A stretch of 64,000 nucleotides of DNA from Azorinus chamasolen (GCA_963576725.1 OY755237.1:54845805-54909804); one strand, 5' to 3'; shown: positions 33,601-45,949, numbered from the stretch's first letter. Notes: generated by a model from the letters alone, not told the origin. Numbers and translations are program-made.

Positions 33601-36600
33601 ACAACTGCCGCCAATGCACGAATTACATTTCTCTAATGCAGAAAGTTTATTACAATTCTGCGTTTTATTGCGAAACTGGTTGGCCCGTAATTGCAATAAA
33701 TTTGTTTTGTCATTTTTAACCTCCCAACCAGTTTCGCAATAAACATCTTTCAATTCTCGAAAAGGTGTCTGATCTAACAAACTACGGCAAAATATAACTT
33801 CTTTTGTGTTTCACAGCATGCATGTTAGTAGTCAAACTCCGATAATCGAAACCATTTTCGCAATATTTTATTTTAATTTTTCAACTATGTCTCTGACTGC
33901 ACAGACTTCGACAAATTCTATTTTATGTCTTCATTTTTATCATTCCTGTACAGTTTTAAATCCATAAGCTCAGAACAGGTTTTAGGCAGTTTCATAGTTG
34001 GCTGATGAGCCTATTAGGCTTCCAGATTATCCGAATTAGCTTTTAAAAGATGTTTGCAACTACCTTCGAAACAAACAATCCTATAATCGACTAATTTATC
34101 AATACAGCCGGTGTTCAAACAGAGAAAACACTGATAAATGATTGGTTTTCTTACTTACTGATAAGTCCATTTGGGCTTTGATTTCATCCGGGTATATCCT
34201 ATTAAGATGTTTGCAACTATTAGCAACTACCCAAAATGCAACGGTAAATAATTTCTTATACCTAGAAAAGTTTATTGCAATTCTGGTTTTTATTGCAAAA
34301 GTGGTTGTCAAGTAATTGCAATACGAATTTAGACACTTTTTTTACATCTCAACCAGTTTCGCAATAAATTTATTGCATAAGTGGTTGGGACTACGCTGTC
34401 CATCCAAAATGTTCAAACAGAAACAGACGATATAAGGTTGGTTTCATAATGTGCTGATAAGCCCATTTAGGCTTTGTTGGCATTTGGATGTGTCCATTTG
34501 AGATGTTCGCATATGTTTACAACTGTTGCCAAAACACGAATAACTCATTTCTCCAATGAAGAAAAGTTTATTGCAATTCTGGGTTTTATTGCGAAACTGG
34601 TTGTCGAACAATTGCAATACAAATTATGTCACTTTTAACATCCCAACCAGTTTCGCAATAAACATTTTGCAATTTTTGAAAAGGGGTCTGATCTTGCAGA
34701 CTATGGCAAACTCGTCTACATTGTTATCATTCCTGTCAATTTTCGAACATGTAAGTTCAGAACAGGTAGTTTTTGGCCAATGTCATAGATGACTGATAAG
34801 CCTATTAGGCTTCCATATTATCAGAATTAGCTTTAAAAAGATGTTTGCAACTACCTTTGAAACAAATAATCCTATAATCGACTAATTTATTAATCCAGCC
34901 GATGTTCAAACAGAGAAAAACTGATAAATGATTGGTTTTCTAGTTTACTGATAAGCCCATTTGTGCTTTAATTGCATCCGGGTATGTCCTATTAAGATGT
35001 TTGCAACTATTAGCAACTACCCGAAATGCAACAATAACTTATTTCTTTCATCCAGAAAAGTTTATTGCAATTCTGGTTTTTATTGCAAAACTGGTTGTCA
35101 AGTAATTGCAATACGAATTTGGACCCATTTTACATCCCAACCAGTTTCGCAATAAATTTATTGCAAAAGTGGTTGGGACTACGCTGTCAATCCCCAATGT
35201 TCAAACAGAAACAGACGATATAAAGTTGGTTTCATAATGTGCTGATAAGCCCATTTAGGCTTTGTTGGAATTTGGATGTGTCCATTTGAGATGTTCCCAT
35301 CTGTTTAAAACTGCCACCAAAGCATGAATCACTCATTTCTCCAATGTAAAAAGTTTATTGCAATTCTGGGTTTTATTGCGAAACTGGTTGTCGAACAATT
35401 GCAATACAAATTATGTTACTTTTTACATCCCAACCAGTTTCGCAATAAACATTTTGTAATTTGAAAAGGTGTCTGATCTAGCAGACTATGTCAAACTCGT
35501 CTTCATTGTTATCATTCCTGTCAATTTTCGAACAGGTAAGTTCAGAACAGGTACTTTTTGGCCAATGTCATAGATGACTGATAAGCCTATTGGGCTTCCA
35601 TATTATCCGAATTAGCTTTAAAAAGATGTTTGCAACTACCTTCGAAACAAATAATCCTATAATCGACTAATTTATCAATACAGCCGGTGTTCAAACAGAG
35701 AAAACTCTGTTAAATGATTGGTTTTCTAATTTACTGATATGCCCATTTGGGCTTTGTTTGCATCCGGGTATGTCATATTAAGATGTTTGAAACTATTAGC
35801 AACTACCCGAAATGCAACAGTAACTTATTTCTTTCATCCAGAAAAGTTTATTGCAATTCTGGTTTTTATTGCAAAACTGGTTGTCAAGTAATTGCAATAC
35901 GAATTTGGACCCATTTTACATCCCAACCAGTTTCGCAATAAATTTATTGCAAAAGTGGTTGGGACTACGCTGTCATTCCCCAAAGTTCAAACAGAAAGAG
36001 ACGATATAAGGTTGGTTTCATAATGTGCTGATAAGCCCATTTAGGCTTTGTTGGCATTGCGATGTGTCCATTTGAGATGTTCGCGTCTGTTACCAACTGC
36101 CGCCGATACATGAATAACTCATTTCTCCAATGTAGAAAAGTTTATTGCAATTCTGGTTTTTATTGCAAAACTGGTTGTCAAGTAATTGCAAAACGAATTT
36201 AGACACTTTTTACATCTCAACCAGTTTTGCAATAAATTTATTGCAAAAGTGGTTGGGACTACGCTGTCAATCCCCAATGTTCAACCAGAAACAGACGATA
36301 TAAGGTTGATTTCATAATGTGCTGATAAGCCCATTTAGGCTTTGCTTGTATTTGGATGTGTCCATTTGAGATGTTCCCATCTGTTTACAACTGCCACCAA
36401 AGCACGAATAACTCTTTTCTCCAATGTAGAAAAGTTTATTGCAATTCTGGGTTTTATTGCGAAACTGGTTGTCAAATAATTGCAATACAAATTTTGTCAC
36501 TTTTTACATCCGAACCAGTTTCGCAATAAACATTTTGTAATTATTGAAAAGGTGTCTGATCTAGCAGACTATGACAAATTGGTCTTCATTGTTATCATTA

Positions 36601-37075
36601 CTGTCAAATTTCAATTATATGTTAAGTTCAGAACAGGTAGTTTTTGGCAAGTTCATGGTTGGCAGATAAGCCCATTAGGCTTCCATATTATCCGAATTAG
36701 CTTTAAAAAGTAAAGTTCAACAACTTTCGAAACAAACAATCATATAATTGACTAGTCTATCAATCCGTCCAGTGTTTAAAAAGAGAAAACACTGATAAAT
36801 GGTTGTTTTCCTAATTTACTGATAAGCCCATTTGGGCTTTGTTTTCGTCCGGGCATGTCATGTAAAGTTGTTTGCAACTACTAGCAACTACCCGAAATGC
36901 AACGGTAACCTAATTCTTAAATCTAAAAAAGTTTATTGCAATTCTGGTTTTTATTGCAAAACTGGTTGTCAAGTAATTGCAATACAAATTTGGACCCATT
37001 TTACATCCCAACCAGTTTCGCAATAAATTTATTGCAATTCTGGTTATTATTGCAAAAGTGGTTGTAACACAGCTA

Positions 37076-37617
37076 TATCATGGTCCTTATGCTATACCAT
37101 AGTGTAAAATTTGTGGTCTTTCCTGAGCGATCGGATCGGTAACGAAGTTTGAGAACAAGTATCGGCGCACGTATTATAAATGTAATTTATTTATAGAACA
37201 CGTATGAACTTGCCAAAGTTTAACTATCAACCCATATCGTTTTATCTATTCTGTAAATAGTTTTAAACTCTGCTGTATGCTGATATGTGTGCTGATTGTA
37301 TATACATTATGTATCTATATTTTAAACTCCCCCATGAACATTAATGGAAGAATGTATTGCTTCGTGAATATCCATGTACTGATTTTTTTTATAAATACAC
37401 ATTAACAAGGACAGTTTTGACTTGAATAGAAACTTCTATATCAGACCTATATCATTCAATTTGCTGATATTATATATATAAACAGTCCCCGTCACAAATT
37501 ATTTATTATATGTTAAAATCGTAAAACGTACCTCAATTTTCTGGATAAAAGCTATAGACAGTGTTGATATGTTTATCTTCAAATTTAAATGAGGTCAGCT
37601 TACAAAACACTTCCTGG
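37076..37617. other. No gene seen
   Basis: Single-copy AT-rich spacer between FB2 and FB3. Confidence 0.5.
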
Positions 37618-37739
37618 TTTCCGTCGTTGAGTCTTAATGTACACCATACAAGTCAGTACACCATTAAAGATAGGTGGCAGTCATACCGTAAGCCTCGCCT
37701 TTAGACGAAGTCCTGCCCACCTGCTTTTATTATATATAG

Positions 37740-40700
37740 GACCGAAAAACTTGTACACCATTTAAGTCAGGTGACCAGAGAGACCTAGAATACTTCCAAA
37801 GGACCGAAAAACATGTACACTTTTTAAGTCAGGTGACTAGGGAGACCTAGCTCTAATAGCTTTATAGGACCGAAAACATTGTAGAACATTTAAGTCAGGT
37901 GACCAGGTAGACCTAGAATCAGCTCCACAGAACCAAAAAAACTTGTACACCATTTAAATAAGATGACAAGAAAGACATATAATTGCTCCATAGGACCGAA
38001 AAATCTGTACACCATTTAAGCCAGGTGACCAGAGAGACCTAGACAATGTGCACTCCATTTAATTCAGTAGACCAGAGATACCTAGAATAGCTCCATAGGA
38101 CCGCAAAACGTGTACACCATTTAAGTCAGGTGACCAGAGAGATCTAGAATAGCTCCATAGGATCGAAAAACTTGTACACCATTTAGGCCAGGTGACTGGA
38201 GAGACCTAGAATACTTCCAAAGGACATGTACACCATTTAAGTCAGGTGACTAGGGAGACCTAGCTCTTATAGCTTTATAGGACCGAAAACAGTGTACACC
38301 ATTTAAGTCAGGTGACAAGAGAGACCTAGAATTGCTCCATAGGACCGAAAAACTTGTACACCATTTAAGTCAGGTGACCAGGAATGCATAGAATAGATCC
38401 ACAGGACCAAAACAAATGTACACCATTTAAGTCAGTTGACCAGGGAGACCTAGAATAGCTTTATAGGACCGAAAAACTTGTACACCATTTAAGTCAGGTG
38501 ACCGGGTAGACTTAGAATCAGCTCCACAGGACCAACCAAATTGTACACCATTTAAGTCAGGTGACTAGGGATGCCTAGAACAGCTCCACAGGACCAAACA
38601 ACATGTAAACCATTTAAGTCAGGTGACCAGGGAGACCTAGAATAGCTTTATAGGACCGAAAACAGTGTACACCATTTAAGTCAGATGACCAGGTAGACCT
38701 AGAATCAGCTCCACAGGACCAAAAACTTGTACACCATTTAAGTCAGGTGACCAGAGAGACCTAGACAACTTGCACTCCATTTAATTCAGATGACCAGAGA
38801 TACCTATAATAGCTCCATAGGGCCGAAAACATTGTACAACATTTAAGTCAGGTGACCAGGGATGCCTAGAAAAGCTCCACAGGACCAAAACAAATGTACA
38901 CTATTAAAGTCAGGTGACCAGGGAGACCTAGAATAGCTTTATAAGACCAAAACACCTGTACACCATTTAAGTCAGGTGACCAGGGATGCATAGAATAGCT
39001 CCACAGGACCAAAACAAATATACACAATTTAAGTCAGGTGACCAGGGAGACCTAGAATAGCTTTATAGGACCGAAAACATTGTACACCATTTAGGTCAGG
39101 GGACTAGGTAGACCTAGAATCAGCTCCACATGACCAAAAACCTTGTACACCATTTAAGTCGGGTAAGCAGGGATACCTAGAATAGCTCCATGGGACCAAA
39201 ACAAATGTACACCATTTAAGTCAGGTGACCAAGGAGAGCTAGAATAGCTTTATAGGACCGAAAACATTGTACACCATTTAAGTCAGGTGACCAGGTAGAC
39301 CTAGACTCAGCTCCACAGGACCAAAAAACTTGTACACCATTTAAGTCAGGTAACTAGGGATGCCTAGTATAGCTCAACAGGACAAAAATGTACACCATTT
39401 AAGAATAGCTTTATAGGACCGAAAACATTGTACATCATTTAAGTCAGGTGACCAGGTAGACCTAGAATCAGCTCCACAAGACTACAAACCTTGTACACCA
39501 TTCAAGTCAGGTGACCAGGGATGCCTAGAATAGCCCCACAGGACCAAAACAAATGTACACCATTTAAGTCAGGTGACCAGGGAGACCTAAAATAGCTTTA
39601 TAGGACCGAAGACATTGTACACCATTTAAGTCAGGTGACCAGGGAGATCTAGAATAGCCCCATGAGACCGAAAAACTTGTACACCATTTACGTCAGGTGA
39701 CCAGAGATACCTAGCATAGCTCCAATAAACCGAAAATATTGTACACCATTTAAGTCAGGTGACTAGGGAGACCTAGAATACTATCATAGGACCTAAAAAC
39801 GTGTACACCATTTAAGTCAGGTGACCAAGGAGACCTAGAATAACCTGATAGTACAATTTGCACACCATTTAAGTCAGGAGACAAGGGAGACCTATACATC
39901 TTGCTTACAATTGAAGTCAGGTCACCAGAGAGGTCTAGAATAGTTCCATAGGACCGAAAAATTTGTACACCATTTAATTCAGGTGAGCAGAGATATCAAG
40001 AATAGCTACAAAGGACCGAAAAACCTGTACAACTTTTAAGTCAGGTGACCAGACAAACCTAGAATAGCTCCATAGGACCGAAACATATGTACATCATTTA
40101 AGCCAGGTGACAAGACAAGAGAAACCTAAATTAGCTCCATACCACCGAAAAACGTGTACATCATTTAAGTCAGGTGACCACAGAGACCTAGAATAGCTCC
40201 ATTAAACCGAAACTCTTGTACACAATTTAAGTCAGGGGACCAGGGATGCCAGAATAGCTCCACAGGACCAAACAACTTGTACACCATTTAAATTAGGTGA
40301 TGAGAGAAACCTAAAATAAGTCAGGTGACCAGGGAGGCCAAGAATAGTTTCATAGGACCGAAAAATATGTACACCATTTAAGTCAGGTGACCAGAGAGAC
40401 CTAGACAACTTGCACTCCATTTAATTCAGGTGACAAGAGAGACATAGAATAGCTCCATAGGGCCGGAATACGTGTACACCATTTAAGTCAGGTGACCAGG
40501 GAGATCTAGAATAGCTCCATAGGGTCAAAAAACTTGTACACCATTAAAATCAGGTGACCAGGTAGACCTAGAATAATTCATCAGGACCGAAAAACTTGTA
40601 CACAGTTAAAGTCAGGTGACCAGAGAGACCTAAAGAATAGCTCCATAAGACCGAAAAACGTATACACCATTTATGTCAGGTGACCAGAGTGATCAGAAAA

Positions 40701-41280
40701 CTTGCACACCATTTAATTCAGGTTACTAGAGAGACCTAGAATAGCTCCATAGGACCGAAAAACATGTACACCATTTCAGTCAGGTGGCTAGAGAAACCTA
40801 GAATTGCTCCATGGGATCTAACAACGTGTACACCCTTTATGTCAGGAAAGCAGGGAGACCTGGAATAGCTTAATAGGACCGAAAGAAAACACTTGTACAT
40901 CATTTAAGTCAGGTGACCGGGGAGGCCTAGAATAGCTCTATAGAACAACACAATTAGCACACCATTTAAGGCAAGTGAATAGATAAACCTAGAACAGCTC
41001 CATAGGATGTAAAGACGTGTACACCGTTTAAGTCACTTAAGTCACCTTTGAGCAGGGAGACCTACATAGGACCGGAAAACTTGTACACCATTTAAGTCAT
41101 GTGACCTAAGAGACCTAGACAACTTGCACACCATTTAATTCAGGTGACCAGAGAGGCCTAGAATAGCTTCACAAGACCAAAAAACCTGTACACCATTTAA
41201 GTCAGGTGACCAGGGAGACCTACAATACCTCCACAGGACCGAAAAAACTTGTACACCATTTTTTTCGGGTGACCTGATAG
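37740..41280 (+). repeat. FB3 left array, 62-66 bp unit
   Basis: Unit: TAGGACCGAAAAACTTGTAC, ACCATTTAAGTCAGGTGACC, AGGGAGACCTAGAATAGCTC. From the length, roughly 55 units. The motif CACCATTTAAGTCAGGTG is an imperfect palindrome. Unit variants (CACAGGACCAAAACAAA, TTTATAGGACCGAAAACATT, CTAGACAACTTGCACTCC) recur in sets, which points to higher-order multi-unit duplication. Confidence 0.95.
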
Positions 41281-41324
41281 ACATATAATATAATATATGA
41301 TGTTTTTATAATTGTGTATTTTTG

Positions 41325-41405
41325 CTGTTTCCTTGTGTTGTTGTTCGGGCGGCTGTTTGTTCTGTATGTGGTGTTTCCTGCAAGACTCATTTTTGTACTT
41401 CTATA
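41325..41405 (+). repeat. Dispersed repeat E fragment in FB3 core
   Basis: TTGCTGTTTCCTTGTGTTGT, GTTTGTTCTGTATGTGGTG and GACTCATTTTTGTACTT match 56956-57045. Confidence 0.8.
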
Positions 41406-41688
41406 GGAGAAAACAACTTGTACACCATTTGACCGAAAAACATGTACATGTACACCATTGATCCCACCCTAGACTGTTTTTCATTGGTACCAAATTGTTT
41501 GTTGTGGTCCTTTAGAACATAGTGATCATAAAAAGAAAATAAACCATCTTTATTTTAGGTAATAGTTCTGTAAAGCATATATATATTTATGGTAATTTGC
41601 ATATACCATGCGAAAATGAATTAGCAACTTTATATGAACATTATATTTAGTAGTGTTTGATTATACTATCCAATAGCCTTATTTAGCA

Positions 41689-41805
41689 TAGGACCCCCCC
41701 CCCCTCTCTCTCTCTCTCCCTCTCTCTCTCTTTCCTTATTTAGCAGAGAATCCCCCCTCTCTCTCTTTCTATCTCTCTCTTTATCTCTTTCTTTCTCTCT
41801 CTCTG
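41689..41805 (+). repeat. C-run and TC microsatellite
   Basis: ACCCCCCCCCCCC then (TC)n in two blocks separated by CCTTATTTAGCAGAGAATCC, which repeats CCTTATTTAGCATAGGA at 41678. It ends exactly where the RT reading stops. Confidence 0.9.
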
Positions 41806-42900
41806 GGACCGTAGAGAGTCCAAAGGAACTGGTAGTCGGTACCCTCATGGCCGAAGCGCGGGAGGTGTCTGTCTGCCGGGTGAACCGGGGTATGAAAATA
41901 GCCGTCTGATAGATCCATGGATATGGCCCATTTGTTAGATACCGGTAGCTAGCTGAATGGAAGCAAGGCTCTCCATTTTTGAAATGTTCGACCTCTAAAT
42001 ACTTGTTGAGAGTAGAGAGGTCGATGATAGGTCGAAATGCGCCGCTTTTCTTTGGAATGAGAAAGTGACGGCTGTAAAAGCCCGTCGAATTCTCGTTTAG
42101 TACCCTTTCTACCGCCCCTTTTTTGAGAAGTTAAGGCACTGCGTCTTGCATATTAGAGTGATCCGACGACATATGAATCAGGTACCCCAAGAAAAGAGGC
42201 TGTCGACCCAGATGGATACTACAATAGGGAGGGTCCAAGGGTCCTGAGTGATATTGTGCCATGCTGCGACAAAGTAAAGCAGCCTGGCGCCCACGGGAAT
42301 GCAGGGTTGGATCGGAAGGGGGGCAGAAAGAGTGAGTCCCAAGGGCTGAGGCATAGACTGCCCAGAACCCCTAGGGCGGGGATGGAAGGAACCCTTAGAC
42401 GCCAGCCCCGATGTATTGGGAGCAGGGAAGGGTCCTTACCGACTCCTTGCCGGGTCCCGCTGAGGGGAAGAAGATGGCCTGGTTTTCTTACCTTTCTTCC
42501 CCCGGAGCATTGGGAGGTCCCGAGGCTTACGTTTAGCAGCCGGGACCTTAGCGATTTTCAGGAACCCAGACTGGAAAAGTTCCTGGGAGAAGCACTGTCA
42601 GCGAGCTCTTTCTCCTTAACTTTGCCTCTGAAAAGTAGTTCGGAGGCAAAGGGAGACGCCAGCAGTTCATCCTATGATTTGTCCTGCAGGGCATTTGCAG
42701 ATTGGAGGAAGGTGTCACGGCGACAGCGGAGCATTTCCGCTGTCGATTTGAGCCCTAGACCCAATGACAGTTGGGCCGAGCGGCCCAGCTGGTATGAAAG
42801 GCACTTAGTCGCTTCGGAAGACGTGGTCTCCGATTAAAGCTCAAAAGAGAGAGCCGCAGATAGGAGGTCGATGTTTGAAGCTACCCACCATCTGTTGGCG
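41806..42900 (-). pseudogene. DIRS-like retrotransposon RT remnant, broken
   Basis: Reading the minus strand, several blocks match the reverse transcriptase region of DIRS-type (tyrosine-recombinase) retrotransposons in the right order. These are VGARLLYFVAAWHNITQDPW (about 42295-42235); GFYSRHFLIPKKSG with RPIIDLSTLNKYLEVEHFK (about 42083-41980); and MDLSDGYFHTPVHPADRHL (about 41918-41860), which holds the first catalytic Asp. The family's usual next step toward the YxDD box is missing, because the reading runs into the TC tract at 41805. There is an in-frame stop at 42131-42133 and frame changes near 42195 and 41940. Further upstream a basic stretch, KRKPRDLPMLRGKKGKK (about 42520-42460), could be the end of a gag-like frame. 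The region is GC-richer than its surroundings. The plus-strand 193-codon frame at 42256-42837 is antisense to this. RT identity is firm; exact clade and the gag part are inference. Confidence 0.75.
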
Positions 42901-43084
42901 CTGACACAACTCCCAACACTAAAATGAGAGAGAGAGAGAGAGATTGGGAGAGGAAGCCATCATCATGCCCACCATGAGGCTGTCGGAATCCAGTGAGGCG
43001 ATCCGATCAAACATCCCAGGGCGTTGTCAATTGAAGCCGGAGGCCTGAGAGATGTTGAGGGAGCCATTGTCCGTGAAAGTCTCT
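42901..43084. other. Core of FB3 beside the right array
   Basis: Contains (GA)n at 42927-42943 and sequence that could continue the gag-like part on the minus strand (SLDSDSLMVGMMMASS), but this is too short to call. Confidence 0.3.
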
Positions 43085-44990
43085 GGTCGCCTAACTTAAA
43101 TGGTGTACGCCCTTTGGGAACTATTGCAGGTTTCTCTGGTCAATTGGCTTAAAATGGTGTACATTTTTTTGGTCCTATGGAGCTATTCTAAGTCTCTCTG
43201 ATTACCTCCCTTGAATGGTGTGCAAGTTGTCTTGTCCTAAGGAGCTATTCTATGTATCTGGTCAATCTGGTCACTTGACTTAAATGGTGTACAGGTTTAT
43301 CGATCCTATAGAGGTATTCTGACTTAAATGGTGTGCAACCTTTTCATTCCAATGAAGCTATTCTAGGTCTCTCTGGTCACCTAAAATAAATAGTGTCCAT
43401 GTTGTTAGGTAATACGGAACTCTTCTAGACCTCACTCGTTTTTTGAGTCCTATGGAGGTATTCTAGGTCTCTCTGGTCACCTAACTTAAATGGTGTGCAA
43501 TTGTTTATTCATATGGAGCTATTCTAGGTCTCTCTAGTCACCTGACTTAAATGGTGTACAAGTTGTCTAGGTCTCTTTTGTCACCTGACTTCAATGGTGT
43601 AAATATTATTCGGTCGTATGGAGCTATTCTAGGTCTCTCTAGTCACCTGACTTAAATGGTGTACAAGTTGTCCATGTCTCTATTGTCACCTGACTTAAAT
43701 TGTGTACAGGTTATTCGGTCCCATTGAGCTATTCTATATCTCCCTGGTCACCTAACTTAAATGGTGTACAAGTATTTTGATCCTATGGAGCTAATCAGTC
43801 TGGTCAACTGAATTAAATGGTGTAAATGCTTTTCGGTCCTATGGAGAGCTATTCTAGGTCTCTCTGGTCATCTGAATTAAATGATGTTCAAGTTGTCTTG
43901 GTCTCTCTGGTCACCTGACTTAAATGGTGTACAATATTTTCGATCCTATTGAGCTATTCTAGGTCTCTCTGGTCACCTGACTTAAATGGTGTGCAAGTTG
44001 TCTAGGTCTCCCTGGTCACCTGACTTAAATGGTGTGCAAAATGTTTTGTACTATAGAGCTATTCTAGGTCTTCCTGATCACCTGACTTAAACGGTGAACA
44101 TGTGTTTTCTATCCTATGAAGGTATTCTATGTCTCCCTGCTCACCTGACTTAAATGGTGTACAAGTTTTTAGATCCTATGGAGGTGTTCTATGCATCTCT
44201 GGTCACCTGACTTAAATGGTGTGCAAGTTCTCCAGGTCTCCCTCGTCACCTGACTTAAATGATGTGCAAATTGTTTTGTAATATAGAGCTATTCTATGCC
44301 TCTCTGGTCACCTGACTTAAATGGTGTGCAAGTTGTCCAGGTCTCCCTTGTCACCTGACTTAAATGGTGTGCAAACTGTGTTGTACTATAAAGCTATTCT
44401 ATGTCTCCCTGGTCACACGACTTAATTGATGTACAAGTTTTTCGATCCTATTGAGCCTGTGCCTCTCTGGTCACCTGACTTAAATGGTGTGCAAGTTGTC
44501 TATGTCTCCCTTGTCACCTGAATTAAATGGTGTACAAATTGTTTTGTACTATAGAGCTATTCTAGGTCTTCCTGGTCACCTGACTTAAACGGTGGTACAA
44601 GTATGTCGGTCATATGAAGCTATTCTTAGGTCTCCCTGTTCACCTGACTTAAATGGTGTACACGTTTTTAGATCCTATGGAGCTATTCTAGGTTTCTCTA
44701 GTCACCTAACTTAAATGGTGTACAATTAAGATGTTCGGTCCTGTGTCTCTCTGCTCACTAGACTTAAATGGTGTACAAATTTTACGGTCCTATCTAGCTA
44801 TTTTAGGTCTCTCTGGTCACCTAACTTAAATGGTGTGCAACTTTTTCATTCCTTTGGAGCTATTCAATGCGAGGCCTTGGTGCAAAATTATTGTGAAGAA
44901 GTTAAATTTGGTTTTGCACCAAGCCCTCGAATGTCTCTTTGGTCACCTGACTTAAATGGTGTACAAGTTGTTCGATCACAATTAATATTG
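43085..44990 (-). repeat. FB3 right array, inverted 62-66 bp unit
   Basis: Same unit as 37740-41280 in reverse: GGTCACCTGACTTAAATGGT, GTACAAGTTGTTCGGTCCTA, TGGAGCTATTCTAGGTCTCT. Roughly 30 units from length, so the two arms are unequal. Confidence 0.95.
44870..44929. repeat. Hairpin interrupting the FB3 right array
   Basis: CGAGGCCTTGGTGCAAAA (44870-44887) and TTTTGCACCAAGCCCTCG (44912-44929) pair with one mismatch around about 24 nt. The flanking array units continue on both sides. Confidence 0.85.
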
Positions 44991-44999
44991 GAACAAAAA

Positions 45000-45150
45000 C
45001 AACATCATCTTTAATATTGCCCTCCCCTTTTCCTCCCCTTCTCTTTTTAATTTAATTAAATGTAATTGAAAAATCAGCGTTTCCTTCTTTATCTATGTAT
45101 TCAGCAAACCACTTCAAAGGATCCCATGTATGTATCTCCGTGCTTGGCAG
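45000..45150. other. Sub-terminal spacer of FB3
   Basis: AT- and C-rich non-repeat sequence between the right array and the terminal inverted repeat; the left arm has almost none of it. Confidence 0.5.
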
Positions 45151-45259
45151 TGGGCAGGACTTCGTCTGAAGGCGGGGTTAAGTGTATTACTGACACCTAA
45201 CTTAAATGGTGTACTGATGTGTATGGTGTACATTAAGACTCAACCGATTTCCGTCAGAC

Positions 45260-45947
45260 GGTGTGAGCCCGGTCACTTTTGCCCCTCTTTATTCTATGTA
45301 AAAAACCACAGGCATTTTCTGCATCCCCTAGCTACTTCCAGGCATAGATTTGGGTTATACCCTCTTAACACATCATATTAAGTCCAAACGCAGTCTCTAG
45401 CTCACCAGAAAACAAGTTCAAGAACGTTGACTTTTTTCGCTACACACAAAAGTATGTACACACCGTCTATTTTCGCTAAATTTGGTGTGACCCCAGTGAG
45501 CAATTGCTTCCGGAGGTCGTAGTAAGAAGTAGTTCTTTAGAAATGCAGTGCTTTAAATATGAGCTAATAAGTGTCTCTTAAGAACTTGACAGGCTGCATA
45601 ATTGCATATTTTCAAGTAATTGTGTGTATTCTCTGTCCATTGGGGTCCTTTTTGTGACTCTCTTGCAGGACTACTTCCTCTGGTGGATGTTGGGAAATAT
45701 GTGTTTGGAGCGTCAAAATGGCCCAAATTTAAAGCGAAAATAGACGGTGTGTACATACTTTTGTGTGTAGTGAAAAAATTCAACGTTCTTGACCTTGTTT
45801 TCTGGTGATCTAGAGACTGTGTTTGGACTAAATATGAATGTGTTAAGAGGGTATAACCCAAATCTATGCCTGGAAGTAGCTAGGGGAGGCAGAAAATGCC
45901 TGTTTTTACATAGAATAAAGAAGGGCAAAAGTGACAGGGCTCACACC
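45260..45947. repeat. Repeat H, inverted pair
   Basis: Left arm 45260-45485 and right arm 45722-45947 are reverse complements over about 225 bp (about 90%). The spacer has TGTGACCCCAGTGAGCAATT and GCTTCCGGAGGTCGTAG. The right arm plus spacer recurs at 48017-48471. Minus-strand frames 45553-45861 and 45713-45928 lie in the repeat; no domain is recognised. Confidence 0.85.
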
Positions 45948-45949
45948 TA

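Larger units (their letters stand above)
29059..37069. mobile_element. Giant foldback-like element FB2
   Basis: About 8.0 kb with inverted ends TGTTACAACCACTTTTGCAA. The terminal ~145 bp match their reverse complement with about one mismatch. CAGCTA flanks both sides (29053-29058 and 37070-37075), a candidate 6-bp target duplication. Each arm is a chain of modules: a hairpin (TTTATTGCGAAACTGGTTG returning as CAACCAGTTTCGCAATAAA) plus a ~230-300 bp spacer containing AAGCCCAAATGGGCTTATCA or GCCTAAATGGGCTTATCAGC. I count about ten modules in the left arm and nine in the right. Arms face each other around 32.5-33.6 kb, where a SINE and a dispersed repeat sit. No coding capacity; all small frames here are fragments of the modules. 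Confidence 0.85.
37624..45247. mobile_element. Foldback-like element FB3
   Basis: About 7.6 kb. Ends TCGTTGAGTCTTAATGTACA and, inverted, TCGGTTGAGTCTTAATGTAC. Homology of the ends runs about 110 bp to GACGAAGTCCTGCCCAC (37708-37724; reverse at 45149-45166). TTTCCG flanks both sides (37618-37623 and 45248-45253). Inside are two opposed arrays of the same 62-66 bp unit (37740-41280 forward, 43085-44990 reverse) and a 1.8-kb core with a DIRS-like RT remnant. Confidence 0.75.

Noticed and set aside
37740..41280. CRISPR-like regular repeats
   Set aside because: The whole 62-66 bp unit repeats with substitutions; there are no unique spacers, the array has an inverted partner, and the DNA is plainly eukaryotic.
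42256..42837. 193-codon plus-strand frame in the FB3 core
   Set aside because: It is antisense to the DIRS-like RT and gag-like region on the minus strand, has no recognised domain, and its length reflects the higher GC content.
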